Source of the DNA: Candidatus Kapaibacterium sp.
GTDB taxonomy: Bacteria; Bacteroidota; Ignavibacteria; Kapaibacteriales; Kapaibacteriaceae
Assembly: GCA_022842685.1 (NCBI GenBank)
Contig: JALHPC010000004.1
Span: 37,916 to 101,915, forward strand
Length of the DNA stretch: 64,000 nt
Direction of reading: 5' to 3'
The position numbers and the translations under genes are program-made. Under the pieces are notes generated by a model. That model made no database searches. It was not told the origin of the DNA and saw nothing but the letters and a program-made list of their open reading frames with translations. Shown here piece by piece: positions 53,296 to 60,903 of the stretch. The number at the start of each line of letters is the position of its first letter. The stretch's first letter is position 1.

Positions 53296-56141
53296 TTCAT
53301 GATGAGAACAGGCAGGAGCGAAGCCGCGTTGGGCGATATCATGCGCAAAGCATATAGGCCGGCGGCTACGTTGGGAACCGTCATGGCAAACTCGTAGCTA
53401 CCTGCCGGTACGCCGCTGGCTACGTGCACGGTCGACAGTGTGCGACCGCTGATGTCGATGAGCTCGATACGGACGCTCGATGTTTTGTCGACCTCGTACC
53501 GAACGGATACCGTTGCCCCACGATCAAGCGTCGTGCCCTCGCGGACTGTGAGTATCTGCGATTCCGTCGGCAGCGGCGTCCACGGTACTGCATTCATGCC
53601 GCGCGAAGCTGCGTGCGCGCGCCCAGCATCGATGGCTGCCTTGACGTCGGCATATTGTGGTCCCAAGCCCAGCACAAACGTCAGTCGCAACGAGTCGTTC
53701 GCTTGGAGCGTTACGGGACCAGCGCCAATGACCATCGAAACGTCGGTGACGCGCGAGCGTGTGCGTGCAACGCCACGCGACATCATGAACCACTTGGTGC
53801 TGCGTGGAAAGCCGCCGTAGATGCCTGGCTCCGAGAACGACCGCGAATCGTTGTCGACAATATTGACGGCCAACGGAAGCGGCGACGCCATGGCTACGCC
53901 AATTTTAGGAGCCGATGGGTCGACGAGACTTTCGACAAAGGCAATGCCGTCGCGATTCAAAAAGGCCGAGCCATCCTGCTGCCCGCCACCGCTTACGTCC
54001 CAGTCAAAGAACAGTGCTGCACATAGGTTGCTGAGTGCCACGTCTTGGCGATTACGAATCACATACTCCAGTATCACGCAATTGCGCAGAGAGTCTGCTG
54101 AACTCTGGAAAGCCGTCTGGCGCACGTCAACACCAACGCCATTAGGGTCGGTGACATCGGTATAGGTCGTCGAAAGCGCAATGTCGGTGCCAGTTTCGCC
54201 GCCCAGAAGTACGAAGGGTGACGTCATGGTGAACGACGAGTCTTTGGATTGGGGCACGCTCGAGCGTGCTGCGTTCGACACGGCAGTAGGCCCTGTGCCA
54301 ACCATCAGGGCGCCCTCGTACATCACGCTCGGTCCGTTTCGATATCGACATCCGTCGCCCTCGAGATTGGTAGGGAAGTCGCGGAAGCCAAGGTTGCCAG
54401 TGCCAGTTACGGTTAGGGTGATGGCATTGGCCTGTATCGTCCGCCAGGTAGCGTTGAGCTTCGACATCGCCGTGGCTCGCCCAACGGTGTCAGATCCGTC
54501 AATTACCACGAGGTCGAGACGAATAGGCACGTCGAAGTCGGTCACGTCTGGGACGGGAAACGACAGGGGGCCAACGTCGACGCGTTGGCGCTGGGCAAGA
54601 CCTCCCAAGGGTTGATCGATGACTATGGCCGCTGGCTGTCCGGCCACGTGCATTCGTGCTACCAGGCGCGCTTGCGACAGCGGGTCGAGTTCGTTTACGA
54701 GGGCGCACTGCAAACTTGCCGTAGTGCCAGAAGTGGTAAGCGTAGGGCTGTACACCATGCACCACCGCAGTGGATCAAGGGTAACGGCGCTAAGCGCATT
54801 TACACGTCCGGTTCCGAAGAGTCCCTGTGCCCCTTCACGCTGCTCGGACATGGGCGTAGCTGTGGCCTGCAGGCGCGCATGTACCTGCGAGGGTGTTAGC
54901 GAGGGAAAGCGTTGGAATATGAGAGCGGCAACGCCAGCCACGATGGGGGCCGACATCGACGTGCCGGTTTCGGGCGAGTAGCGGCCGTTAAGGACAGTGG
55001 AAATGATGGCGCGCCCTGGGGCGCAGACGGAGACCGTGGGATGGATGTTCGAGAAGTCGGTCAAACGGTCGTCGGCGTCGGTTGCCGCAACCGATACAAC
55101 TTCGGGAGCCGCGGCGGGGAAGAGCGCTAGCACGCTTCCGTTGTTGCCAGCGGCACCAACGATAAGAGCGCCGCGCGACGTAGCAAGCTGATAGGCCTGC
55201 ACGTCGGCAAACAGCGGCACTGGCGTTCCAAACGAGCAGTTGATAACACGTGCGCCGTTGTTCACTGCATAGAGCACGGCGTCGGCCACACGGCCTACGT
55301 TGCGTCCACTGGGGTCGTCGTCGCCCACCTTAATCGCCATGATGCGCACGTTTGTGGCCACGCCGGCGCCGCCCAGGCCGTTGTTCGCTGTGGCACCAAC
55401 GATGCCTGCAACGTGGGTGCCGTGGACGTTGCCCGGCAGCGGCGAGTTATCGCCACGGCCACCATTGCCCAAAAAATCCCATCCTGTCCAATCGTCCACA
55501 AAGCCATTGCCGTCATCGTCGATGCCATTCGAACGGCGGTCACGACCTCGATCGTCGTTGCCGGTTTCTCCCGGATTCGTCCATATAGCATCTTGCAAGT
55601 CGGGGTGGCCGGTTTCGACGCCCGTGTCGATGATTGCTACAGTGACAGGGGGCACCGCGGGCAGGTTGCGCCACGCTTCGAACGTCTGAATACGAACGTG
55701 GTGATACGATTCGTTAACGAGTGGATCGTTTGGAACTTCTTGCAGCTCGTACGTGGGAATTGCCTGGGCCGTGTCGACGTCGTCGATCGTTGCCAACAGC
55801 CGTGCGAGCTTATCGGCAGGAATCGACGAGTGTATGACTGCCGTGTGAATCAGTGCCTCAACCAAGGCGTTGCTTGTGTTGGTGCTGGCAATGTTGTTGG
55901 GCGTAGGTGCCTGGCTAAGAGCGGCCAGCGTTTGTGGGGCAAGGAAGGACGCCGTTGTGTGTTGTCCGATGGCCGAGGTAAGCGTCGACAACGGCCCCTG
56001 GCGTCCTTGGCCTAGCCATATCCGCGCAAGCGCAGAACCCGGCCTAAACCGAACGGCAACGCCGGCATCGTTGGCCGATGCCCCCTGACCAACGAGTAGG
56101 AGAAGTGCAAGAGAAAGGAGGGTGGGAACCAGGCGGGGCAT
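53292..56141 (-). CDS. Secreted subtilisin-like (S8) protease with T9SS sorting domain
   Basis: A 949-residue exported serine protease. ATG 56141 opens the signal peptide (LLSLALLLLVGQGASA); the 145 residues before it in the open frame are an Arg-rich antisense shadow of the next gene. The catalytic triad is complete: Asp172 (AIIDTGVETGHPDL), His240 (NVHGTHVAG), Ser395 (TGTSMSAPIVAG). A calcium-like insert GIDDDGNGFVDDW lies between Asp and His. A ~450-residue C-terminal region ends with SSVRIELIDISGRTLST and AGLYALRMI, a T9SS sorting domain. Confidence 0.92.
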   Translation of the reverse strand: MPRLVPTLLSLALLLLVGQGASANDAGVAVRFRPGSALARIWLGQGRQGPLSTLTSAIGQHTTASFLAPQTLAALSQAPTPNNIASTNTSNALVEALIHTAVIHSSIPADKLARLLATIDDVDTAQAIPTYELQEVPNDPLVNESYHHVRIQTFEAWRNLPAVPPVTVAIIDTGVETGHPDLQDAIWTNPGETGNDDRGRDRRSNGIDDDGNGFVDDWTGWDFLGNGGRGDNSPLPGNVHGTHVAGIVGATANNGLGGAGVATNVRIMAIKVGDDDPSGRNVGRVADAVLYAVNNGARVINCSFGTPVPLFADVQAYQLATSRGALIVGAAGNNGSVLALFPAAAPEVVSVAATDADDRLTDFSNIHPTVSVCAPGRAIISTVLNGRYSPETGTSMSAPIVAGVAALIFQRFPSLTPSQVHARLQATATPMSEQREGAQGLFGTGRVNALSAVTLDPLRWCMVYSPTLTTSGTTASLQCALVNELDPLSQARLVARMHVAGQPAAIVIDQPLGGLAQRQRVDVGPLSFPVPDVTDFDVPIRLDLVVIDGSDTVGRATAMSKLNATWRTIQANAITLTVTGTGNLGFRDFPTNLEGDGCRYRNGPSVMYEGALMVGTGPTAVSNAARSSVPQSKDSSFTMTSPFVLLGGETGTDIALSTTYTDVTDPNGVGVDVRQTAFQSSADSLRNCVILEYVIRNRQDVALSNLCAALFFDWDVSGGGQQDGSAFLNRDGIAFVESLVDPSAPKIGVAMASPLPLAVNIVDNDSRSFSEPGIYGGFPRSTKWFMMSRGVARTRSRVTDVSMVIGAGPVTLQANDSLRLTFVLGLGPQYADVKAAIDAGRAHAASRGMNAVPWTPLPTESQILTVREGTTLDRGATVSVRYEVDKTSSVRIELIDISGRTLSTVHVASGVPAGSYEFAMTVPNVAAGLYALRMISPNAASLLPVLIMN

Positions 56142-56899
56142 CACGAGCCGCCGAGGGTAATGCGCTTGCGGACGATTTTGTCGGTGCCGATGCGCACTTC
56201 GGCTACGTAATCGCCATGTGGGGCGGGGCGTCCGGCATCGTTGCGGCCGTTCCAGACGATTTCGTACGTTCCACGGGATTGGAACCCATTGTACACTGTA
56301 GCGATAACGCGAGCTTGTGTGGAGTAGACCACGATTTCGACGTTGGCGGGCACGTCGACGGAGTAGCGTATGTTGGGCGAAACATCTTCGACGATGCCGA
56401 AGAACCTGCCGATATCGTTGAGGGCGATTTGAACATTGCCGGTGCCCATGGGCCAAAGCAATACGCCGGGGACGTGCATTGAGTTGGCGATGTTTACTCG
56501 ATGCTGCACGATTTCGCGCTCGGACGGAAGATAGAAGGCCGCGGGAACGTCCATGGTTTTCATGGCAAGTTCCCATGGCGAAGGTTCGCGCTGCAGTGGG
56601 CGAACATAGCGTAGCACGTCAGAAAACATGCGGGCAGCATCGGCAAAGCGTTGCGCTGCCGACACTGGGATGCGCAGCGCCTGCACGAAGGCCGAGTCTT
56701 GCTCTACGGTGTACGGATACAGTCCATCGCCGGGCGCTGCCCAGCGGTCGCCTGGGCGTAGCGTATCGCCCTGCACGTATTGCGCTGGCGAAATTCGGCG
56801 GGGCTGCGTAACGAGCGGGTCTTGGGCAACGAGACTGCCGGAGCAGGCCACGGTGCACAAAACGAAAAGGGCGAGGATGGGACGAGCCGTCAGCAGCAT
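56141..56899 (-). CDS. Secreted protein with FlgD/T9SS-like C-terminus
   Basis: A 252-residue protein. ATG 56899 starts the signal peptide (RPILALFVLCTVACSGSLVAQ). The middle is unrecognised; the last ~85 residues (VEIVVYSTQARVIATVYNG, GTYEIVWNGRNDAGRPAPHGDYVAEVRIG) form a FlgD-Ig-like T9SS sorting domain. The stop overlaps the subtilase ATG (TGATG), so the two are translationally coupled and the small protein may be a chaperone or partner of the protease; that is inference. Confidence 0.72.
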   Translation of the reverse strand: MLLTARPILALFVLCTVACSGSLVAQDPLVTQPRRISPAQYVQGDTLRPGDRWAAPGDGLYPYTVEQDSAFVQALRIPVSAAQRFADAARMFSDVLRYVRPLQREPSPWELAMKTMDVPAAFYLPSEREIVQHRVNIANSMHVPGVLLWPMGTGNVQIALNDIGRFFGIVEDVSPNIRYSVDVPANVEIVVYSTQARVIATVYNGFQSRGTYEIVWNGRNDAGRPAPHGDYVAEVRIGTDKIVRKRITLGGS

Positions 56900-56910
56900 T
56901 GAACGTAGTC

Positions 56911-56953
56911 GTAAAAATAACGAAGCCGTCGCGGATGGCCCGTGACGGCTTCG
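56911..56953 (-). terminator. Intrinsic terminator of rpsA
   Basis: On the minus strand CGAAGCCGTC pairs with GACGGCTTCG around a 13-base loop, followed by TTATTTTTA. Stem plus T-rich tail sits 41 bases after the rpsA stop, so it ends the S1 transcript before the next gene. Confidence 0.7.
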
Positions 56954-56993
56954 AAGAAAGTGCATTGGAATGCGACCGAGTCGACGAGGAGAA

Positions 56994-58619
56994 TTAGCCC
57001 TTGTTGAGGTTTGACCGGAGTGCATCGCTGAGCAAATCGCCAAGGGCAACGCCGCCACTTTGGGCCGAATGCTCGCGCGGCACGTCAACGGAGTGTTCGC
57101 GGCGGTCGCCACGTCCACGTCCATCGCGTGGTCCACGGTCACCACGCTCGCCACGGTCGAACCGGCCTCCGCCATCGTCGGATCCGCCAATGGTGCCATC
57201 CTCGGCACGATGTGCCAGAATGATGGACTGGCGGTCTGGCTCGACGGCAACAACCGAAACAAGGATTGTGTCGCCTTGGTTGACGGAGATCTTGCCTGTT
57301 CGAACGCCAGAAAGGAATCGGCTTCTTGGCATGAAGGCATCGAGGCTATCCTTGATGCGTACGACGGCGCCCTGTGCTGACAGGTTCTGCACGACGCCTT
57401 CGATTTCGGTGCCGGCAGGCAGTTCGTCTACCAGTGCATGCCATGGGTTTGGCTGCGTAAGGCGGTAGCTTACAGCCATGCGGCGACCCTTAGGATCTAC
57501 TTCGATAACGGCAACGTTGATGGTTTGTCCAACGGTAAATAGCTGCGAAGCACTCGCCGACCGTTGCGTCCACGACAGGTCGGCATTCCGCAACAAGCCC
57601 TGGATGCCAGGTGCAACCTGAACGTGTGCGCCATAGTCGGCAATACGTGTAATCGTTCCGGGCACGATTGTGCCAATCGTGAACTTCTCCGTTGCGCCGT
57701 CCCACAGGTCGGGAGCATGCTCCTTGTGTGACAGGCCAATCTTCTTTGTGGCAGGATCGATCGACACAACCGTAACGGTGATGCGTTGGCCTTTCTTGAC
57801 AACCTCTTCGGCAGACTCGACGCGCGACTTCGACAGGCGCGAGATATGAACGAGGCCCTCAAGGTCGCCCATGGAGACGAAGCAGCCGAAGGTATGAACC
57901 TGGCGGACAACGCCTTCAAGAACGTCGCCCACCTTCAGGGTCTTCCATGCATCGGCTTCGGCTAGGCGCTTGCGCGAAACAACGGCCGACTTCATCCCCA
58001 ATTCGTCGACTGACAAGTCGGTGATGTGAACTTCAAGTTGTTGGCCTACGGCAGCGGCAAGGTCGGCTTCTGGGGGATTGCGCTTCAGGCCTAGTTGCGA
58101 CGCTGGCAAGAACAACCGTAGGTGGTTGTAATCGGCACGAAGTCCGCCCTTTACGCGCTCTGCAATCGTAATCGTTATCGTGCCATCAGCTTCTTTGATC
58201 TTCGTAAGCTCTTCGAAGGCAGCATCACGAGCAGCAGATTCTGCCTCGCGGCGTGCTTTGTCTTCGGCGCGCTTTTGACGTGCAGCTTCGGCTTCGGCAT
58301 GTGCGGCAGCAACTTGTTCTGGCGTTAGCACAATTACGGGACCATCGCCCGCTACCGTGTGAACAACCGTTCCCATCGACAGTGGTTGCTCAACCGCTGG
58401 TTGTTCGGCAACTGGTTGCTCAGCCGCAGGTTGTTCAGCCGCAGGTTGTTCGGCAACTGGTTGCTCAGCTGCAGGTTGTTCGGCAACTGGTTGCTCAGCT
58501 GCTGGTTGTTCAGCCGCTGGTTGTTCAGCCGCAGGTTGTTCGGCAACCGGTTGTTGCTCGACGTTTTCGCTAGTGGAGTCCTCGAGGTTATTCTCGGGGG
58601 CGTTAGTCTGATCGGACAT
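56994..58619 (-). CDS. rpsA: Ribosomal protein S1 with four S1 domains and a Pro-Ala-Glu-Gln repeat tail
   Basis: A 541-residue bS1 homologue that helps mRNA bind the 30S subunit. ATG 58619 (MSDQTNAPENN) is chosen; the 15 upstream residues of the open frame are not conserved in style. Residues ~20-80 are ~13 copies of AEQP[AV]. A charged helix (~95-145) precedes four S1 domains (~148-210, 222-292, 310-380, 396-466), the last three with clear VxGxVxxxxxxGxFV-type starts. E. coli S1 has six. The tail is Gly/Arg/Asp-rich (GDRGPRDGRGRGDRR). Confidence 0.9.
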   Translation of the reverse strand: MSDQTNAPENNLEDSTSENVEQQPVAEQPAAEQPAAEQPAAEQPVAEQPAAEQPVAEQPAAEQPAAEQPVAEQPAVEQPLSMGTVVHTVAGDGPVIVLTPEQVAAAHAEAEAARQKRAEDKARREAESAARDAAFEELTKIKEADGTITITIAERVKGGLRADYNHLRLFLPASQLGLKRNPPEADLAAAVGQQLEVHITDLSVDELGMKSAVVSRKRLAEADAWKTLKVGDVLEGVVRQVHTFGCFVSMGDLEGLVHISRLSKSRVESAEEVVKKGQRITVTVVSIDPATKKIGLSHKEHAPDLWDGATEKFTIGTIVPGTITRIADYGAHVQVAPGIQGLLRNADLSWTQRSASASQLFTVGQTINVAVIEVDPKGRRMAVSYRLTQPNPWHALVDELPAGTEIEGVVQNLSAQGAVVRIKDSLDAFMPRSRFLSGVRTGKISVNQGDTILVSVVAVEPDRQSIILAHRAEDGTIGGSDDGGGRFDRGERGDRGPRDGRGRGDRREHSVDVPREHSAQSGGVALGDLLSDALRSNLNKG

Positions 58620-58714
58620 TACAGGTAAGAGAGAAGAAGATAGAACGATGACGTGGATACTCACGTATCCAACTAGTTAACTATGTGCGTTACGATTGCC
58701 TTCAAAAAAGGAAC

Positions 58715-58723
58715 GCGAATATA
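58715..58723 (-). promoter_or_regulatory. Candidate rpsA -7 box (TATATTCGC)
   Basis: TATATTCGC on the minus strand lies 95 bases before the S1 start and is followed by a T-run like the nuoM and E2-gene boxes. Weaker than others because TTTG is not complete. Confidence 0.3.
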
Positions 58724-58775
58724 GGAAGGTTCTGCCGTTAGTGCGTTTGATCTTCAGCATTACATCTCCGTGACG

Positions 58776-58807
58776 TTTGGAATTCCAGGTCGGGCGTCGT
58801 AACTTTG
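58776..58807 (+). promoter_or_regulatory. TTTG-N20-TAACTTTG promoter of rpsF-rplI
   Basis: TTTG (58776-58779) and TAACTTTG (58800-58807) are exactly 20 bases apart, the best match in the window to the Bacteroidota -33/-7 consensus. It drives the ribosomal protein pair. Confidence 0.65.
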
Positions 58808-58855
58808 CGGTCTTTCACATGCCCAACTACGCCGTAGGGGGCTTTTCATCACCCT

Positions 58856-58879
58856 GCCGTTGTTCCGGACAGCAACGGC
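58856..58879 (+). promoter_or_regulatory. Hairpin in the rpsF leader, possible S6 control site
   Basis: GCCGTTG pairs with CAACGGC around a loop containing CCGG, 27 bases before rpsF. Known S6-S18 leader sites also present a CCG element in a stem-loop, so autoregulation is possible, but I cannot model the fold. Confidence 0.35.
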
Positions 58880-58906
58880 TGCAACAGCAACCACAGGAGG
58901 TCCACC

Positions 58907-59371
58907 ATGAGCGTTCGTCGCCTGTACGAAACGACCTACATCATCAATGCCGCACTAGAAGACGGCGACGTCGATGCCGTTGAGAATCGGATTGCCGAGT
59001 ACATCAAGGAACAAGGCGGTACCATTCTTGAGACCAACAAGTGGGGTCGCCGTCGTTTGGCCTATCCAATCAAGAAGAAGTTTAACGGATTCTACGTCCA
59101 CTGTGTGTTCGAAGCTCCACCAGTAGCCATCCCGCTGCTTGAGCGCTTCTTCATTCTCGAAGACAACGTCATCCGTCACCTTACTGTTCAGCTCGATCCC
59201 AAGCTGCGTGAGTTCCGTAAGGTTCGCGCCGAAGCGCAAGCGCTCCGTGCACAACAACTTGCCGAAAGTGGTCAGCCACCCGAGCGCGAACGCCGCGGTC
59301 GCTACGACTATGCCCCACGCGAACGCCGTGCGTCCGCACCATCCGAGGCACCAGCCTCGACGAACGAATAA
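58907..59371 (+). CDS. rpsF: Ribosomal protein bS6
   Basis: A 154-residue small-subunit protein. The core (~1-100) begins RRLYETTYIINAAL and includes GGTILETNKWGRRRLAYPIKK and FILEDNVIRHLTV, all typical. The C-terminal ~50 residues are an Arg/Glu/Ala-rich extension (PPERERRGRYDYAPRERR) longer than in E. coli. A strong ribosome site (AGGAGG) precedes the ATG. The usual neighbours ssb and rpsR are missing: rplI follows after 32 bases. Confidence 0.96.
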   Translation: MSVRRLYETTYIINAALEDGDVDAVENRIAEYIKEQGGTILETNKWGRRRLAYPIKKKFNGFYVHCVFEAPPVAIPLLERFFILEDNVIRHLTVQLDPKLREFRKVRAEAQALRAQQLAESGQPPERERRGRYDYAPRERRASAPSEAPASTNE

Positions 59372-59403
59372 CCATTCCACCAGCAGATTAAGGACCTTCC
59401 ATC

Positions 59404-59850
59404 ATGAAAGTCATCCTCCGTCAAAACGTCGATAACCTTGGTGAGATTGGCGAAATCGTCAACGTCAAGGCCGGCTACGCCCGCAATTACCTCATTCCAC
59501 AGTCGTTGGCCTACGTGGCTACCGATGGTGCCATCCGTACGCTTGCCGGCGAAAAGCGCCAGTACGAAAAGCGCATGGAGAAGGCCCGCAGTCAAGCCGA
59601 AGTTGTTGCCGCCCAACTTTCCGACCTGCAAATTTCTATCCCCATGCAAGTGGGCGAAGAAGGTCGGTTGTTTGGTTCGGTAACCGGACAAATGATTGCC
59701 GCAGAACTCGAATTGCGTGGCTTTACCATCGATCGCCGCAACGTCATTATCGAAGAACCTATCAAGACGCTTGGTATCTTCGATGTGAAGGTGAAGCTTA
59801 TGACCGACGTCATCGCTAGCCTCAAGGTCTGGGTTATCGCCCAAGAATAA
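59404..59850 (+). CDS. rplI: Ribosomal protein bL9
   Basis: A 148-residue large-subunit protein of normal length. The N-domain has MKVILRQNVDNLGEIGEIVNVKAGYARNYLIP-type residues (with the conserved GYARNYL), a connecting helix rich in Lys/Glu/Ala, and a C-domain with GRLFGSVTGQMIAAEL. It forms an operon with rpsF and is followed by a strong terminator. Confidence 0.96.
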   Translation: MKVILRQNVDNLGEIGEIVNVKAGYARNYLIPQSLAYVATDGAIRTLAGEKRQYEKRMEKARSQAEVVAAQLSDLQISIPMQVGEEGRLFGSVTGQMIAAELELRGFTIDRRNVIIEEPIKTLGIFDVKVKLMTDVIASLKVWVIAQE

Positions 59851-59879
59851 TCCCGTCACCATCAACATCTGTCATTCAC

Positions 59880-59918
59880 ACAGGCCCGCAGGAACTTCCC
59901 GCGGGCCTGTTTCCTTTT
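59880..59918 (+). terminator. Intrinsic terminator after rplI
   Basis: ACAGGCCCGC pairs perfectly with GCGGGCCTGT around an 11-base loop, followed by TTCCTTTT. Clear Rho-independent terminator for rpsF-rplI, just before the next gene. Confidence 0.85.
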
Positions 59919-59926
59919 GCACCACC

Positions 59927-60808
59927 ATGAACCACGTCATTATTGCAGGGGGCTCCGGCGACCTCGGGCGCCTTCTTACCGCACAACTTCGCAGCGCGGG
60001 CTATCGCGTCACCATCGTTGGGCGTACCGCCAAGGCGGGTAACGCCGATGCGGCCATGACGTGGAACGACGATCTGGCAGCCGTTATCGACGGAGCCACA
60101 GCCGTGGTAAACATGGCTGGGGCGAACGTTGGCGAGGGGCGCTGGACGTCGCGCCGCCGCCACGAAATCCTGGCCAGCCGTCTCGACACTACGGGCTTCA
60201 TCGTCGAGGCCCTGCGCCGGTGCGCGCAGCCACCGGCGTTTATCTCTACCTCGGCCGTTGGATATTACGGCAACACCACCGTGCCCGTTAACGAAGGCCA
60301 TCCCGCCGGTGCAACGTTCCTTGCCGGCGTTACCGATGCATGGGAGCGGGCCGCCATGCAGGCCGCCAGCATCACACGTGTAGCCGTCATGCGCGTTGGC
60401 GTAGTGCTGCATCCCGAGTTCGGCGCCCTTGGGCGCATGCTGCCGCTCTTTCGGCTTGGCCTTGGAGGCCCGCTTGGCAGCGGCCGCCAGTGGTTTCCGT
60501 GGGTGCATGCGCACGACGTAACGTCGGCCTTCCAGTGGGCCATCGAAGGCGCTGCTCGGGGTCCGTACAACGTTGTTGCGCCCGAACACGTCACCATGCA
60601 CACCTTCGCCTCAACCCTGGGCTCTGTCCTGCACCGTCCGTCGATCTTCGCCGTGCCAACGCCGGTCTTGCGAGTTGTGCTTGGCAGTCAGGCCGACATC
60701 GTCCTCCACGGCCAACGCGTTGCCCCTTATCGATTGTTGGGTGATGGCTACCACTTCCACTATCCTGTTCTGAAGGGGGCATTGCAGCAACTATGTGGGA
60801 AACCCTAG
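59927..60808 (+). CDS. TIGR01777-family NAD(P)-binding epimerase-like protein
   Basis: A 293-residue SDR-type protein. The Rossmann start IIAGGSGDLGRLL replaces the usual GxTGxIG with GGSGDLG. Family marks are VVNMAGANVGEGRWTSRRRHEILASRLDTT, STSAVGYYGN (Tyr of the active site), WERAA and RVGVVLHPEFGALGRMLPLFRLGLGGPLGSGRQWFPWVH. These match SDR39U1/YfcH proteins, whose substrate is unknown. Monocistronic; its start lies close after the rplI terminator. Confidence 0.9.
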   Translation: MNHVIIAGGSGDLGRLLTAQLRSAGYRVTIVGRTAKAGNADAAMTWNDDLAAVIDGATAVVNMAGANVGEGRWTSRRRHEILASRLDTTGFIVEALRRCAQPPAFISTSAVGYYGNTTVPVNEGHPAGATFLAGVTDAWERAAMQAASITRVAVMRVGVVLHPEFGALGRMLPLFRLGLGGPLGSGRQWFPWVHAHDVTSAFQWAIEGAARGPYNVVAPEHVTMHTFASTLGSVLHRPSIFAVPTPVLRVVLGSQADIVLHGQRVAPYRLLGDGYHFHYPVLKGALQQLCGKP

Positions 60809-60820
60809 GCGTGTCGTGCG

Positions 60821-60851
60821 TTGTCCATGTCGGCACGGAATGGTAGATTGC
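60821..60851 (+). promoter_or_regulatory. TTG-N20-TAGATTGC promoter of the E2 gene
   Basis: TTG at 60821-60823 and TAGATTGC at 60844-60851 are spaced by 20 bases. The following CACGGC and T-run match the region after the nuoM box. The ATG is 52 bases downstream with GGAG before it. Confidence 0.5.
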
Positions 60852-60903
60852 ACGGCTTTTTTTAGATACATAGCACGAATTCACTAGCGCGGAGCCGCGA
60901 CGT

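Noticed and set aside
56142..56576. N-terminal extension of the subtilase frame (145 Arg-rich residues)
   Set aside because: It is antisense-like to the overlapping coding frame of 56141-56899 and lacks a signal; ATG 56141 has a clear signal peptide.
56911..56919. TATTTTTA as a promoter for 56899
   Set aside because: It is better explained as the T-rich tail of the rpsA terminator hairpin.
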